DNA of 64,000 bases. It comes from Haladaptatus salinisoli (GTDB taxonomy: Archaea; Halobacteriota; Halobacteria; Halobacteriales; Haladaptataceae). Shown here in pieces: positions 37,691 through 47,399 of the stretch (its first letter is position 1; the number at the start of each line of letters is the position of its first letter). Location: assembly GCF_020614375.1 (NCBI RefSeq), contig NZ_CP085329.1:62001-126000 (forward strand), given 5' to 3'. The notes below the pieces were generated by a model, which searched no databases, was not told the origin of the DNA, and saw only the letters and a list, made by a program, of their open reading frames with translations. The position numbers and the translations under genes are program-made.

Positions 37691-37899
37691 GCGTTTGCAC
37701 ACTGATCTGGGGCAGTTCTCGGTAGCCGGTGTCGTCGTTGAGCGCGCGATACTTCGTCGGCGCGTTCGACGTTCTCGACTATCGTGGTCTCACCACCACC
37801 GACACCCGGAGAGCGCGACGACGCGGTGTCTGTCGTATCATCGAGTTCCGAACGAACGGGGGGCGGCGAACCAATTAAAACGGTGAGTCCGTTATGATT

Positions 37900-38214
37900 C
37901 TCCGACGAGTTCAATCACGCGCTAGAAAGTGCGAGGGCATCGCGACGTCGAGTGGAACGACCCCGCGTCGGCCGTGACGGGGTACAGCGGTGCCGAACTC
38001 GCCTCGCCGCCGCCGTTCGACTTCGTACCCGTGGACGACCATGTGATGACGCTCGACGCTACCGAGAGGTGCTCGCGAACGGATCGAGGCCCGCCGGTCG
38101 GCGCTGGTGACGAAGGCGACGAGTGCACCCTCCGAGTTCAACGCGTCGCTTTTCACGGGTAACGAGAAATACGGTCGGTTCGTCGGACGGATATCGGTCA
38201 TCGGCTTCGATTTT
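37900..38214 (+). pseudogene. Remnant of a PAS sensor domain
   Basis: Two reading frames together give a PAS-like domain. Frame 1 from about 37950 reads VEWNDPASAVTGYSGAEL then FDFVPVDDH, typical of haloarchaeal PAS kinases. The domain then continues in another frame from about 38120 as EFNASLFTGNEKYGRFVG, the usual end of such a domain. A possible FNHALESA start is in a third frame near 37909. No intact start, kinase or output domain is near. It is a decayed piece of a sensor gene. Confidence 0.6.
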
Positions 38215-38255
38215 CCGCTACGACTCCGCGGAGGAGCGAGCGCGCTATTCGAGGG

Positions 38256-38675
38256 TTACGTCTCGATGAGTTCGACGAGGTTCGCCTCCGGATCGCGGAG
38301 GAACAAGATGCGCGATCCGCTCTCGGTGGTCTGGGGCTCGCTCAGCGTCTCGACGTCCTCGGGCAGCGACTCGTAAACGGCGTCGACGTCGTCGGTCTCC
38401 AGGCCGAGGTGGGTCGCCCCGGGTTGGTTGACGGCGCTCGCGGTCCGATTCGCGCCTTCGGGGTCGTACTCGACGAGTTCGACACGAGCACCCCCGGCGT
38501 CGAGATGCGCGAATCTCCCGGTCGCTCCGTCGACACCGACGGCCTTCGAGAACGACGACCCCGCGACGGTGAAGCGGTCGATAACTGCGAGGCCGAGGAT
38601 TTCTCGATAGAACTCGACCGCGCGGTCGAGTTCCGTCACGGTTACGCCGAAGTGGTGTGCGCGTTGGCTTCCCAT
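38256..38675 (-). CDS. VOC/glyoxalase family protein
   Basis: 139 residues, two betaalphabetabetabeta modules. HHFGVTVTELDRAVEFYREILGL starts the first and THLGLETDDVDAVYESL the second; FLRDPEANLVELIE closes it. Candidate metal ligands are His7 or His8, Glu67, a His in the second module and the last Glu. Family members isomerise, cleave or bind small molecules; the substrate is unknown. It stands between the PAS remnant and small genes of unknown role. Confidence 0.87.
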   Translation of the reverse strand: MGSQRAHHFGVTVTELDRAVEFYREILGLAVIDRFTVAGSSFSKAVGVDGATGRFAHLDAGGARVELVEYDPEGANRTASAVNQPGATHLGLETDDVDAVYESLPEDVETLSEPQTTESGSRILFLRDPEANLVELIET

Positions 38676-38772
38676 GCGGCGACGTTACGAGAGCAGGCGG
38701 AAAGTCGCTTCGAGTCGACGACGAGCGACGCGCTTCGACGGCTCGAAGACCGCTTCGATTATCGGCCCCGCG

Positions 38773-39126
38773 TCAGCGGCGGAGTAGTCGCCGAAGGCGG
38801 TCCAACACGCTACTGTTCGTCGGAAGTTCGCGGGCGATTTCGTTGAGTTCCGCGTCGGTGAACTGCGGGTTGTGGCGCGCTTCCCGCAGCCACTGCTTCC
38901 ACTCCGCGCGCGTTAAAGTGCTTCGCGAGTCGGCCTCCCACTGGTCGACGAGCGCTTCTCGGTCGGCGAACGGGATGTCCATCCCGCTGTTGCCCCAGTA
39001 CAGCGGCGAAAGTTTGAACTCGTACTCGCCGTCCGCGAACTTGACGCGGTAGGGATACCCGTTGTAGAGGATGATGTCGTCCTCGTTCACGTTCTCTCCG
39101 TTGGGGAGCGTTAGCGTCCGCGTCAT
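38773..39126 (-). CDS. Conserved hypothetical haloarchaeal protein
   Basis: 117 residues, soluble. A short beta-rich N-terminal half (ILYNGYPYRVKFADGEYEFKL) is followed by a charged helical half (LTRAEWKQWLREARHNPQF). Codon use is typical, so the gene is likely real. I do not recognise a function. Confidence 0.65.
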   Translation of the reverse strand: MTRTLTLPNGENVNEDDIILYNGYPYRVKFADGEYEFKLSPLYWGNSGMDIPFADREALVDQWEADSRSTLTRAEWKQWLREARHNPQFTDAELNEIARELPTNSSVLDRLRRLLRR

Positions 39127-39188
39127 CTCGTTGGGTTCACCTCCGTGCGGAGCGCTTGTCAGCGTTTTCCCGCCGTGGGTGTGTAGGG

Positions 39189-39536
39189 TTACTCCAGCGG
39201 TTCGTAGATGAGGATGCGATCGGTACTGCGGACGACGACGAGATACGTTTCGACCGTGAATCGAACTTCGACGTTGCTCTTCTTGTTCGAACTCGCCGTG
39301 ACGAGGTCGTCGAGCGCGTCCGGGGAAACGTGCTCGTACAGTTCGAGCGAGGCTTGGCCGTCGGCCGGCTCGGTGACGTCGACGATCGCCTCGACGACGG
39401 CCAGCGCCGGGGAGCAGTCCGGATCGATGGAGTACGAGGCCGTCAACGAGTACTGCGTCGGTAGACGCGGTTCCGTCCGCTCCGTGTCGGTACCGAACCA
39501 GTCGGTCGTTTCGATGGGTATCGACTCACCCCGCAT
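39189..39536 (-). CDS. HalOD1 output-domain protein
   Basis: 115 residues forming a single HalOD1 (halobacterial output domain 1). Typical marks are ALAVVEAIVDVTEPADGQASLELYEHVSPDALDDLV, a helix-turn, then EVRFTVETYLVVVRSTDRILIYE. Such stand-alone domains occur in large numbers in haloarchaea and are thought to act in signal transduction, but no biochemical role is known. It lies 62 bases downstream of its minus-strand neighbour's region and appears monocistronic. Confidence 0.82.
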   Translation of the reverse strand: MRGESIPIETTDWFGTDTERTEPRLPTQYSLTASYSIDPDCSPALAVVEAIVDVTEPADGQASLELYEHVSPDALDDLVTASSNKKSNVEVRFTVETYLVVVRSTDRILIYEPLE

Positions 39537-39752
39537 GGTTTTAATTCCCAGCCCATCCAGTTGAGTAACAGGTCCTTACGACGGCTCCGGAGTTGCGCTC
39601 GAATCGCATCACGGCTGTTCGCGCCGACGCGATTCGAATCGTCGAGACGGAACGTGCGAAGGTCCATCCAAATTTATCCGTCTACGCTCTTGTATAAACG
39701 GGCTGCAAATGCGGGCAGCAAATCGACCAACGTAGATTCAAGATACCACGGT

Positions 39753-41084
39753 ATGGAGATTATCCCTCTCGATTTTCGGGAAAAATGGTTCGATAGCCGA
39801 CTGGCGATTCGCACGTTTCTCGTGATCATCGTGCTGCTCGCCGCAGTTCCGCTCGCCGTGAGCTACGCGACCAGGTCGACGGCGCGCCAGATGCACGCTG
39901 CGACGAATCACCCCGCCCGGTCGTACGCCGGCGCGACGGTCGTCACCGAACAGACGGGTAATCTCGTCGTCTACGGAGAAAACGGCGCCGTCCGCTACGT
40001 CGATAGCGAGTACGCCCGCTACTGGGACGTCGACCCGACGCCCTCGGGTGCGGCGTCGGTGCTCGTCGGCGTGACCGAACACGCGGCTGACAAAACGTGC
40101 GGCGGCGAACACTGCCTGCGGAACGTGGCCGTTCGAATGAACCTCACCACCGGCGAACGAACGCGGATATTCTCCCGGACGTACGCGGGAAAGGGAAGTA
40201 ACGAGTGGCACGACATCGACCGCATCAACGCGACTCACCTCGTCGTCGCCGGCATCAAACGCGACCGCGTGTTTATCGCGAACGCGACGACCGACCGAAT
40301 CACGTGGCAGTGGAACGCGAGCGAGCACTATCCGCCGACCAGCGGCGGCAAGCCGTCGGACTGGACGCACATCAACGACGTCGAAGTTCTCCCGGACGGT
40401 CGCATCATGGTGAGCGTCAGGAACATGGACGAGGTCGTGTTCATCGAACCGGGGCGGGGCGTTCGGGAGAACTGGACGCTCGGCGAGGAAGGAAATCACT
40501 CCATCCTCCACGGGCAACACAATCCGGACTACATTCCGAAGCAGCGGGGCGGACCCGCCGTCCTCGTCGCAGACAGCCACAACAATCGCGTCGTCGAGTA
40601 CCAGCGCCGACGCGGCGAGTGGGTCCAGACGTGGGCGTGGCAGGATAGGCGAATGCAGTGGACGCGGGACGCAGACCGCCTGCCGAACGGCAACACGCTC
40701 ATCGTCGACACGAACGGGGACCGCGTTCTCGAAGTGAATCGGACCGGTCGGGTCGTCTGGTCGGTTCCAGCGACCAAGCCCTACGACGCGGAACGCCTCG
40801 GTACGGGCGACGAGAGCGCCGGCGGCCCCAGCATTGCGAAGATGGACCCCGAGGCGAAGTCCGTCGCTCGCCCCGCCACCGCCGAGTCGGGGGTATCGCT
40901 CGGTCTCGCGTGGTCGGTCGTGAGCTCCGTCGTTCCACCGTTCCTGTTCAATAGCATGCTGTTTGCGCTACCGACGTGGATGGAGCCCCGTCAGATACTG
41001 CTGGTCGCCGTCGTCGCCGCGGGGACACTCGCACTCGTCGCGGCGGAACTGTACTGGCGGATTTCGGCGAGGCAGTCCGGTTAG
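39753..41084 (+). CDS. Membrane-anchored arylsulfotransferase-like beta-propeller protein
   Basis: 443 residues. One transmembrane helix at about 21-41, a large extracytoplasmic domain, and two C-terminal hydrophobic stretches (about 373-395 and 408-430). The central part has propeller repeats: HLVVAGIKRDRVFIAN, HINDVEVLPDGRIMVSVRNMDEVVFIEP, LVADSHNNRVVEYQR and DADRLPNGNTLIVDTNGDRVLEVN. This pattern fits the arylsulfotransferase (ASST) / NHL-like family in archaea. Real sulfotransfer activity is not shown by the sequence. I start at MEIIPLDF, after a promoter-like A/T stretch near 39690. Confidence 0.75.
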   Translation: MEIIPLDFREKWFDSRLAIRTFLVIIVLLAAVPLAVSYATRSTARQMHAATNHPARSYAGATVVTEQTGNLVVYGENGAVRYVDSEYARYWDVDPTPSGAASVLVGVTEHAADKTCGGEHCLRNVAVRMNLTTGERTRIFSRTYAGKGSNEWHDIDRINATHLVVAGIKRDRVFIANATTDRITWQWNASEHYPPTSGGKPSDWTHINDVEVLPDGRIMVSVRNMDEVVFIEPGRGVRENWTLGEEGNHSILHGQHNPDYIPKQRGGPAVLVADSHNNRVVEYQRRRGEWVQTWAWQDRRMQWTRDADRLPNGNTLIVDTNGDRVLEVNRTGRVVWSVPATKPYDAERLGTGDESAGGPSIAKMDPEAKSVARPATAESGVSLGLAWSVVSSVVPPFLFNSMLFALPTWMEPRQILLVAVVAAGTLALVAAELYWRISARQSG

Positions 41085-42168
41085 ACGAAGCGCTAGCGGG
41101 GCTGCGTCTTCCTTCGTCCGCGCCGCTTCAGCGACGCCGCCGACCCGCCGACGAGCCCATTCGAGTCGTTCGAGGTTGTCGCCTCGTTTCTTCCGCCCGT
41201 GACCGACTGTCGTTCATAATATATTACTCGTTCCTGATCGGGAACAATCGCGCTCTCACCCGCGAACTGCTCGAAGAACTGTCTATTGGAACACGAAGGA
41301 GTATACGCGTATTCACTTCCTCGATGAATCTGATCTTTCGGATGATATCGCCGTCTTCAGGCGGTTTTTGGCAGCTCTCCGGGTCGAGTTTCGACTGTCT
41401 CCCTTCTCCGAAAATCTCGTCCTCGGTCGGCAGAATCCGCCGGGTAACGCCCCGCTCGAACGCGATAGCGATCCTGAACCGTCCCATCATTCTAACTTCC
41501 CACACATCATCGAGCGCACATCGTTTTCGGTCGTCGAACTATTTGGGTAACTAATTCTGAACGAAGGTGGTGGTTCATCGTCTCCGCGTCCGCGAGGCGC
41601 GGCGGAAACGTACGTCGGGCGCTGAGACCCTATTCTGTGGGGATTTTCACGCGACGAGACGGCGCACCGTTTTCGATCGCGCCGTTACGCTCCTACCACT
41701 GTAATGCATTATCGGACGAACGCGGACGGAATCGGACCCTCTCGGCGAGCGCATCCCGTCGCGTGGCACCCCCGAGACCCCGAGACGCTAGGCGGTGCGG
41801 ACGAGCGCGCGACCGGACCGTGCCCAACCTCGAACCGTCGCTCCGGGTTCAGGTTCGGTTTGCACCGCGAAGTCGGTAGCAAGGTGTCGGCGCGTACCCG
41901 TCACGTTACTCCGGTCGCGGTGGTGAGCGGAGCGCCGCCGCGTCGGAGAACGCGACCGAGGTCACCTTCCGTGCATCCCCAGTTTCCACAACGTGACGCT
42001 CACCGGACGAGTCGAGTTTGCGGTGGCCCGCTCGCGGAGTCGAAGACGATTCGACCCTCGTCGCGAGGCGAAAAGGGAGCCCTCCGGGCGTGGGGAGGGT
42101 GCGACGCCGAGGGGAGCGGTTACGACGGATTCGGCGGCCGTGCGCGACTCCGAGCTCACCGCCGTCCG
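41085..42168. other. Gene-poor stretch
   Basis: About 1.1 kb without a confident gene. A TATA-like AATATATT occurs near 41218-41226. Apart from the weak reading frame at 41224-41505, frames here have poor codon preference or are the opposite face of folD. This could be the scar of a deleted or decayed gene. Confidence 0.5.
41224..41505 (-). CDS. Possible small protein of unknown function
   Basis: 93 residues with partly typical codon use (for example ACC GAG GAC GAG), but rich in rare AGA/ATA codons at the ends and ending in a Ser/Arg-rich tail. No family is recognised, and it may not be a gene. Confidence 0.25.
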   Translation of the reverse strand: MWEVRMMGRFRIAIAFERGVTRRILPTEDEIFGEGRQSKLDPESCQKPPEDGDIIRKIRFIEEVNTRILLRVPIDSSSSSSRVRARLFPIRNE

Positions 42169-43074
42169 TCAGTTTCCGCCGGTCGTTACGTCGACGCCCG
42201 CCCCTCTCGCGGTAACGTCGACGATATTGCGCAGAATCAGCGCGAGCGTGAGCGGTCCCACGCCGCCCGGGACGGGCGTGATGGCGGACGCCTTCTCTTC
42301 GACGCGCTCGAAGTCGACGTCGCCGACGAGTTCGTACCCCTTCTCCGTGTCCGCGTCGACGCGGTTGACGCTGATGTCGACGACCGAGACGCCGGCCGAG
42401 ACCATCCGTTCGTCGACCAACCGCGAAACGCCGGCGGCCGTTACGAGGATGTCGGCGCGCCGAGTCTCGGCCGCCAAATCCCTCGTCGCCGTGTGACACA
42501 CCGTAACCGTCGCGTCCCCGCCGGGACCGCGGGCGAGAAACAGGTTCGCGAGCGGCTTGCAGATGGCGGCGTTCCGTCCGACCACGACCACGTCCTTGCC
42601 GACCGTCTCGATACCGTAGGCATCGAGAAGGCGCAAAACGGCGGCGGGCGTGGCGGGCGTCACCCGCGGGTCGCCGACGACGAGGCGTCCTAAGTTCTCG
42701 TGCGCGAAGCAGTCGATGTCCTTCGCCGGCGGGACGCGATTCCTGACCGCGCACGCGTCGACGTGGTCAGGGAGCGGCACCTGCACGAACAGCGACGTGA
42801 CGTCGTCGTCGGCACCCATCCGTTCGACCGCACGGTAGAGCACCTCCGCCGGTTCGTCCGGCGGAACGTCGACCCTCTTGGTCGGAATCCCGGCCGCCTC
42901 GCAGAGGTCGTGCTTTCGGTCCATGAACGCCTCGTCGGCATCGTCGTCGCTCATCAGAACCGTCCCGAGCGTCGGCGTGACGCCGCGGTCCCGGAGGACG
43001 GCGAGATCGTCGCGGACGCCCTCGCGCAGTTCCTCCGCGAGCGGTCGTCCCCGCAGTAGCGTCGTCGCGGTCAT
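42169..43074 (-). CDS. folD: FolD-family methylenetetrahydrofolate dehydrogenase/cyclohydrolase, divergent copy
   Basis: 301 residues. FolD interconverts 5,10-methylene-, methenyl- and 10-formyl-THF. It keeps Lys54, Gln98 in FVQVPLPDHVD and Asp121 in KDIDCF, but the active-site Tyr is Phe50 (EAFMDRK). The NADP-site consensus GRSxIVGxP is GRNAAICKP (166-174) here. PVPGGVGPLT is intact. So the protein is co-linear with FolD but altered at sites for catalysis and cofactor. It faces the same way as the canonical copy at 43486, about 410 bases apart, with a zinc-ribbon gene on the other strand between. It may have other specificity or be partly inactive. Confidence 0.85.
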   Translation of the reverse strand: MTATTLLRGRPLAEELREGVRDDLAVLRDRGVTPTLGTVLMSDDDADEAFMDRKHDLCEAAGIPTKRVDVPPDEPAEVLYRAVERMGADDDVTSLFVQVPLPDHVDACAVRNRVPPAKDIDCFAHENLGRLVVGDPRVTPATPAAVLRLLDAYGIETVGKDVVVVGRNAAICKPLANLFLARGPGGDATVTVCHTATRDLAAETRRADILVTAAGVSRLVDERMVSAGVSVVDISVNRVDADTEKGYELVGDVDFERVEEKASAITPVPGGVGPLTLALILRNIVDVTARGAGVDVTTGGN

Positions 43075-43212
43075 GCGTATCGGATGCATCGTTGGTACGG
43101 CGGAGAAAAATATCCTTCGCAGAACGAACGCCTCGCGGGCGAGAATCGGCTGGGAGGTCCCGTGCGAGTGCGAACGATCGCCCCCGCTCGGACCGGGGAT
43201 ACGTATTTCACG

Positions 43213-43434
43213 ATGAACTACGATAGCGACTCCATGGGAAGTGAATGCTACTATTGTCGCGGAATAGTGCTCGCAAACGAGGACGGCGACATCCTGCTGG
43301 ACGACCACGCGGACCACCGCGTCTACATGCACAAGCGGTGCGGAGAGAGTCACGGCGTCATCGGGGAACTGACGGGGGCGAGGAGCGCGGTCGAGGTAAC
43401 CTGCCCGGAGTGCGGTGCCGTCGAAACGCGCTGA
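43213..43434 (+). CDS. Small zinc-ribbon-like protein
   Basis: 73 residues with CYYC near the N-terminus, HKRC in the middle and CPEC near the C-terminus, so one or two zinc sites. A start at 43234 (MGSECYYC) is also possible. It lies between the two folD genes on the opposite strand. Haloarchaea have many such small zinc proteins; the role is unknown. Confidence 0.65.
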   Translation: MNYDSDSMGSECYYCRGIVLANEDGDILLDDHADHRVYMHKRCGESHGVIGELTGARSAVEVTCPECGAVETR

Positions 43435-43485
43435 TGCTCACCGCCCGTCGGTGATGATCGAGTCGCTTCCCCGAGAGGAGTACGT

Positions 43486-44379
43486 CTACGGGAGGTCGAC
43501 GGGCACGCCCGACTGCAGGCTCGCCGCTTTGACGGTGTTGTACATGAGCATCGCGATGGTGAGCGGTCCCACGCCGCCCGGGACGGGCGTGATGGCGCTC
43601 GCCTTCTCCTTCGCGCTCTCGAAGTCGACGTCGCCGACGAGTTCGTACCCTTTCTCCGTATCGGCCTCGACGCGGGTGATACCGACGTCGATGACGGTCA
43701 CGCCGTCGGAGAGCATCTCGCCGTCTATCATCTCGGGGACGCCGGCCGCGGCGACGACGACGTCGGCTTCGCGGGTTTTCGCGGCGAGGTCGGCCGTGCG
43801 CGAGTGACAGACCGTCACCGTCGCGTTGCCGCCTTGGTCCCGCTGTACGAACAGGTTCGCCATCGGTTTGCCGACGATGTCCGACCGCCCGACGACGACC
43901 GCGTCCTTGCCCTCCGTGTCGACGTCGCAGGCCGCCAGTATCTTCTGGACGCCGTGGGGAGTGCAGGGCTTGTAGCGGGCGTTGCCCGCCACTAGTCGCC
44001 CGACGTTCTCCGGGTGGAAGCCGTCGACGTCCTTCATCGGGTCGATGCGCTCCAGAACCGTTCGCGTATCGACGTGGTCGGGAACGGGCATCTGGACGAG
44101 GATGCCGTGGACCGCCGGGTCCTCGTTCAACCGGTCGATTCGGTCGAACAGGACCTCCGCCGGTTCCCCCGGGTCGATCTCGTGGTGGATCCCCTCGATA
44201 CCGGTTTCCTCGCAGGCCCGCTGTTTCATCGAGACGTACGTCTTGCTCCCCCCGTCGTCGCTCATCAACACCGTCGCCAGCCCCGGCGTCACACCCTCGT
44301 CGTTCAACCGTCGCGCACGTTCCGCCACGTCGGCTCTGATTCGATCCGCGATCTCGTTTCCGTCGATTATCGTAGTCAT
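43486..44379 (-). CDS. folD: Methylenetetrahydrofolate dehydrogenase/cyclohydrolase FolD, canonical copy
   Basis: 297 residues. Tyr48 and Lys52 in TYVSMKQRA, VQMPVPDHVD, PMKDVDGFHPENVGRL, the NADP site VVGRSDIVGKPMANLF and PVPGGVGPLT are all as in active FolD. It catalyses NADP-dependent oxidation of 5,10-methylene-THF to methenyl-THF and its hydrolysis to 10-formyl-THF. It lies among other folate genes and provides the middle step between C1 donors and Fhs. The 332 bases upstream (44380-44711) hold no gene; they contain the promoters of folD and of the divergent chorismate enzyme, with a TATA-like TATCTATAC near 44654. Confidence 0.95.
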   Translation of the reverse strand: MTTIIDGNEIADRIRADVAERARRLNDEGVTPGLATVLMSDDGGSKTYVSMKQRACEETGIEGIHHEIDPGEPAEVLFDRIDRLNEDPAVHGILVQMPVPDHVDTRTVLERIDPMKDVDGFHPENVGRLVAGNARYKPCTPHGVQKILAACDVDTEGKDAVVVGRSDIVGKPMANLFVQRDQGGNATVTVCHSRTADLAAKTREADVVVAAAGVPEMIDGEMLSDGVTVIDVGITRVEADTEKGYELVGDVDFESAKEKASAITPVPGGVGPLTIAMLMYNTVKAASLQSGVPVDLP

Positions 44380-44711
44380 CGTTGGCGTGTTTCCGTCGTA
44401 GTGGCGTCGTCCGGCCCCGAACCGGCGGCGTTCGAGTAGCGGCTCGAACGCTACCGCGCCGTTCGCGGGCGGTCGTTGCCCAGCACTCTCGGTACCTATC
44501 TCGGATTCGGACGGTATAGGTGGGGGTGAGGAATAGTCAACCCATTGAAGTGGGGACGTGCGCCGGAAAGGGCTACGTCGTCCGTTCGCGGTCGCACCGA
44601 CTCGAGAGCCGCCGTTTCGACGACCCGCGCAAGATTTTTGTCGGAACTACCGGTATCTATACAACGGTATCGAGGGCCGCACACCGGTTCTCGCGAGCAC
44701 CAGTACGTCAG

Positions 44712-46220
44712 ATGAAAGGTATCACCGTCGTCACGAAGGAAGAATCGTTTCTGGAGACCGCAGCGGCTGCACCGCCAGGGGCTCGGGTACCGTTCGAAGT
44801 TCGCATCACCGTCTCGGATCCGTTCGAGGCGTACCGCCGCGCCCGCGACACCGACGCCGACGGGTTCTATCTCGAAACGACCGGCGGGCAGTCCGGGTGG
44901 GGCTACTTCGGCGTCGAACCGGTCGAGCGCCTGCAAGTGAACGCAAACGCGACACCCTTGGACGCCGACAGCTCGAGCATCGAAGCCATCGACTCGTTGT
45001 TGAACCGCGAACGGCTGGTTCGCGGGGAGTGCGACGTCCCGTATCCGTGCGGCGCGTTCGGGTGGTTGTCCTACGACATCGCGCGGGAACTGGAGGACTT
45101 GCCGGCGACGACGGTCGGCGACGGCCTCCCCCGACTCCAACTCGGGGTGTTCGACCGCGTCGCCGCTTGGGAGGAGCCGCGCGACGACGACGTCCGAATT
45201 CGTGTGACCGCGTGTCCCGTCGTCGAAGGGTCGCCGGAGGCGGCCTACGAGGAAGGGCGAGAGAAAGCGACGGCGCTCGCCCGGGCGGCGCTGCGCGGGG
45301 AGGGACGGATTCGGTCGCCCCCGACTCCGACCCGGCAGGCGACGTTCGAGAGCGAGTGCGGTCGAGCGGCGTTCGCCGACCGCGTTCGAACCATCAAACG
45401 GTACATTCGAGACGGGGATACGTTTCAGACGAACGTCTCGCACAGGTTGGTCGCACCCGCGGCGGTCGGTCCGGTCGAGACCTTCGACGCGGTGCGGCGG
45501 GTGAACCCCGCGCCCTATTCCGCGCTGCTGGAGTTTCCGGGCGTCGACCTCGTGAGCGCCAGTCCCGAACTCCTGCTCGACGTCGACGGCGACCGCGTCG
45601 TCACCGAACCCATCGCCGGGACGCGGCCGCGCGGGGGGACTCCGGAGGAGGACGCGGAACTCGAAGCCGACCTGCTGGCCGACGAGAAGGAGCGCGCCGA
45701 GCACGCGATGCTGGTCGACCTCGAACGAAACGACCTCGGAAAGGTAAGCGAGTACGGGAGCGTCGACGTCGCCGAGTACCGCCGCGTCGACCGCTACTCC
45801 GAGGTGATGCACCTCGTCTCGCTGGTGGAAGGGCGGTCGCGCGACGGCGTGGGCGTTGCGGACGCCGTCGCGGCGGTGTTCCCCGGCGGCACCATCACGG
45901 GCGCGCCGAAGCCTCGAACCATGGAGATAATCGACGAGGTCGAGACGACCCGTCGCGGACCCTACACCGGGAGCATCGGCGTTTTCGGGTTCGACGACCG
46001 GGCGACCCTGAACATCACCATCCGGACGCTGGTTCACCACCGCGACGAGTACCGGTTACGCGTCGGAAGCGGCGTGGTTCACGATTCGGTGCCCGAGCGC
46101 GAGTACGAGGAGACGCTGGACAAGGCGCGGGCGCTCGTGACGGCCGTCGACGAGGCGCTGGGCGAGCAGGGGTCGTTCGCCGTCGATACCGGCACCGACG
46201 CGATGGAGGGGGTCAGATGA
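44712..46220 (+). CDS. Chorismate-utilising synthase component I (PabB or TrpE type)
   Basis: 502 residues. The C-terminal chorismate-binding domain is clear: [80 protein letters not shown] and [12 protein letters not shown]. In E. coli PabB a Lys nucleophile sits in PIKGT; here it is Ala302 in PIAGT, as in anthranilate synthase TrpE. The genomic setting (folD, FolC-FolP, Fhs) favours a folate role, making 4-amino-4-deoxychorismate, while the residue favours anthranilate. Its stop overlaps the next gene's ATG (ATGA). I start at MKGITVVT, where homology begins. Confidence 0.85.
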   Translation: MKGITVVTKEESFLETAAAAPPGARVPFEVRITVSDPFEAYRRARDTDADGFYLETTGGQSGWGYFGVEPVERLQVNANATPLDADSSSIEAIDSLLNRERLVRGECDVPYPCGAFGWLSYDIARELEDLPATTVGDGLPRLQLGVFDRVAAWEEPRDDDVRIRVTACPVVEGSPEAAYEEGREKATALARAALRGEGRIRSPPTPTRQATFESECGRAAFADRVRTIKRYIRDGDTFQTNVSHRLVAPAAVGPVETFDAVRRVNPAPYSALLEFPGVDLVSASPELLLDVDGDRVVTEPIAGTRPRGGTPEEDAELEADLLADEKERAEHAMLVDLERNDLGKVSEYGSVDVAEYRRVDRYSEVMHLVSLVEGRSRDGVGVADAVAAVFPGGTITGAPKPRTMEIIDEVETTRRGPYTGSIGVFGFDDRATLNITIRTLVHHRDEYRLRVGSGVVHDSVPEREYEETLDKARALVTAVDEALGEQGSFAVDTGTDAMEGVR

Positions 46221-46789
46221 TACTCATCGTCGACAACTACGACTCGTTCGCCTACAACCTCGTCCAGTACATCGGCGAGTTCGACGACGTCGCGGTGCGG
46301 CGCAACGACGAGATAGACGTGGCGGGTATTCGGGACCTGAATCCCGACGGTATCGTCGTCTCCCCCGGGCCGGGGACGCCGGTCGACGCCGGCGTCTCCA
46401 TCGACGTCTTCGCCGAAACGGAGTATCCCGCTCTCGGCGTCTGCCTGGGCCATCAAGCGCTGTGTGCGGCGCACGGGGCAACGGTCGGGCACGCCCCCGA
46501 GGTGGTTCACGGCAAGCAGTCCGAAATCCGTCACGACGGAACCGGCCTGTACGAGGGCGTCGCAAACCCGATCGAGGTCGGGCGCTACCACTCGCTGGCC
46601 GTCGACGAGGACGACCTGCCGGCCGAACTGACCGAGACGGCGTACACCAACGACGAACGGGGCGTCGTGATGGGGGTCCGGCACGTCGAGCGCCCCCATG
46701 TCGGCGTGCAGTTCCACCCCGAGAGCATCCTCACCGACGCCGGAAAACGAATCGTGAAGAACTTCTGCACGTCCGTCGCCGCCGTCTGA
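46217..46789 (+). CDS. pabA: Chorismate synthase glutamine amidotransferase (PabA/TrpG)
   Basis: 190 residues, a class I glutamine amidotransferase. [13 protein letters not shown] at the start, SPGPGTP, the nucleophile Cys in GVCLGHQAL, and the His-Glu pair in VQFHPES complete the triad. It supplies ammonia to the synthase encoded upstream, with which it overlaps by four bases. TrpG and PabA cannot be told apart by sequence, and one protein can serve both enzymes; the symbol rests on the folate neighbourhood. A PabC-type lyase gene, often next in such operons, is missing. Confidence 0.88.
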   Translation: MILIVDNYDSFAYNLVQYIGEFDDVAVRRNDEIDVAGIRDLNPDGIVVSPGPGTPVDAGVSIDVFAETEYPALGVCLGHQALCAAHGATVGHAPEVVHGKQSEIRHDGTGLYEGVANPIEVGRYHSLAVDEDDLPAELTETAYTNDERGVVMGVRHVERPHVGVQFHPESILTDAGKRIVKNFCTSVAAV

Positions 46790-46938
46790 GTCGCGCCGCT
46801 CCGACAACCGCCCGTCGCTCGCAACGCCCCCGAGGAGCGCCCCCGCGATATCCCACAACCGGAAAGCGTTCCGTCAGAACGTGTCGCGGGGGACGATACG
46901 GCCGAGATTTAAGGGCCGCGCGCGGAAAGAACCGGGAC

Positions 46939-47319
46939 GTGAAACGCACCATCAGTTCCGACGATGCACCGGCCGCGGTCGGCGCGTACAGCCAAGCGAC
47001 GACGAACGGCGACGTCCTCGTCACCGCCGGACAACTTCCGCTGACGACCGACGGGGAGTTGCTCGCGGACGAATCCGTCGGCGAGCAGGTTCGGCAGTGT
47101 CTCAGAAACGTCGAAGCGATCCTCGAATCGGAGGGTCTCGCGCTCGACGACGTGCTCAAGACGACGGTCTTTCTCAACGACATAGAGGACTTCGACGAGT
47201 TCGACGAGGCTTACAGCGAGTTCTTCCGGAACGACCCCCCGGCGCGGAGCGCCGTCGGCGTCGCCGCGGTGCCGAAGGGCGCGGCGGTGGAGATAGAGGT
47301 CGTCGCGACGACCGAGTAG
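46939..47319 (+). CDS. ridA: RidA/YjgF family enamine/imine deaminase
   Basis: 126 residues from a GTG start that directly follows a GGGAC element. APAAVGAYSQATTNGDVLVTAGQLPL is the family N-terminus, and PPARSAVGVAAVPKGAAVEIEVVA carries the conserved Arg and Glu. RidA removes reactive enamines formed by PLP enzymes. It occupies the place where a pabC gene might be expected after pabB-pabA, which could be chance. The gap of 149 bases before it allows its own promoter. Confidence 0.9.
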   Translation: MKRTISSDDAPAAVGAYSQATTNGDVLVTAGQLPLTTDGELLADESVGEQVRQCLRNVEAILESEGLALDDVLKTTVFLNDIEDFDEFDEAYSEFFRNDPPARSAVGVAAVPKGAAVEIEVVATTE

Positions 47320-47399
47320 CGACCGAGTCGTTCCGCCGAGCGGGGAGTCGATTTACGGTCGCGCGGCGGGCGTACCGTCGGCCTCGAACGAGTACGGAA

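Noticed and set aside
37687-37914. 75-residue minus-strand frame overlapping the small membrane protein start by ATGA
   Set aside because: It needs a TTG start, has low-complexity sequence and lies in a decayed region next to the PAS remnant.
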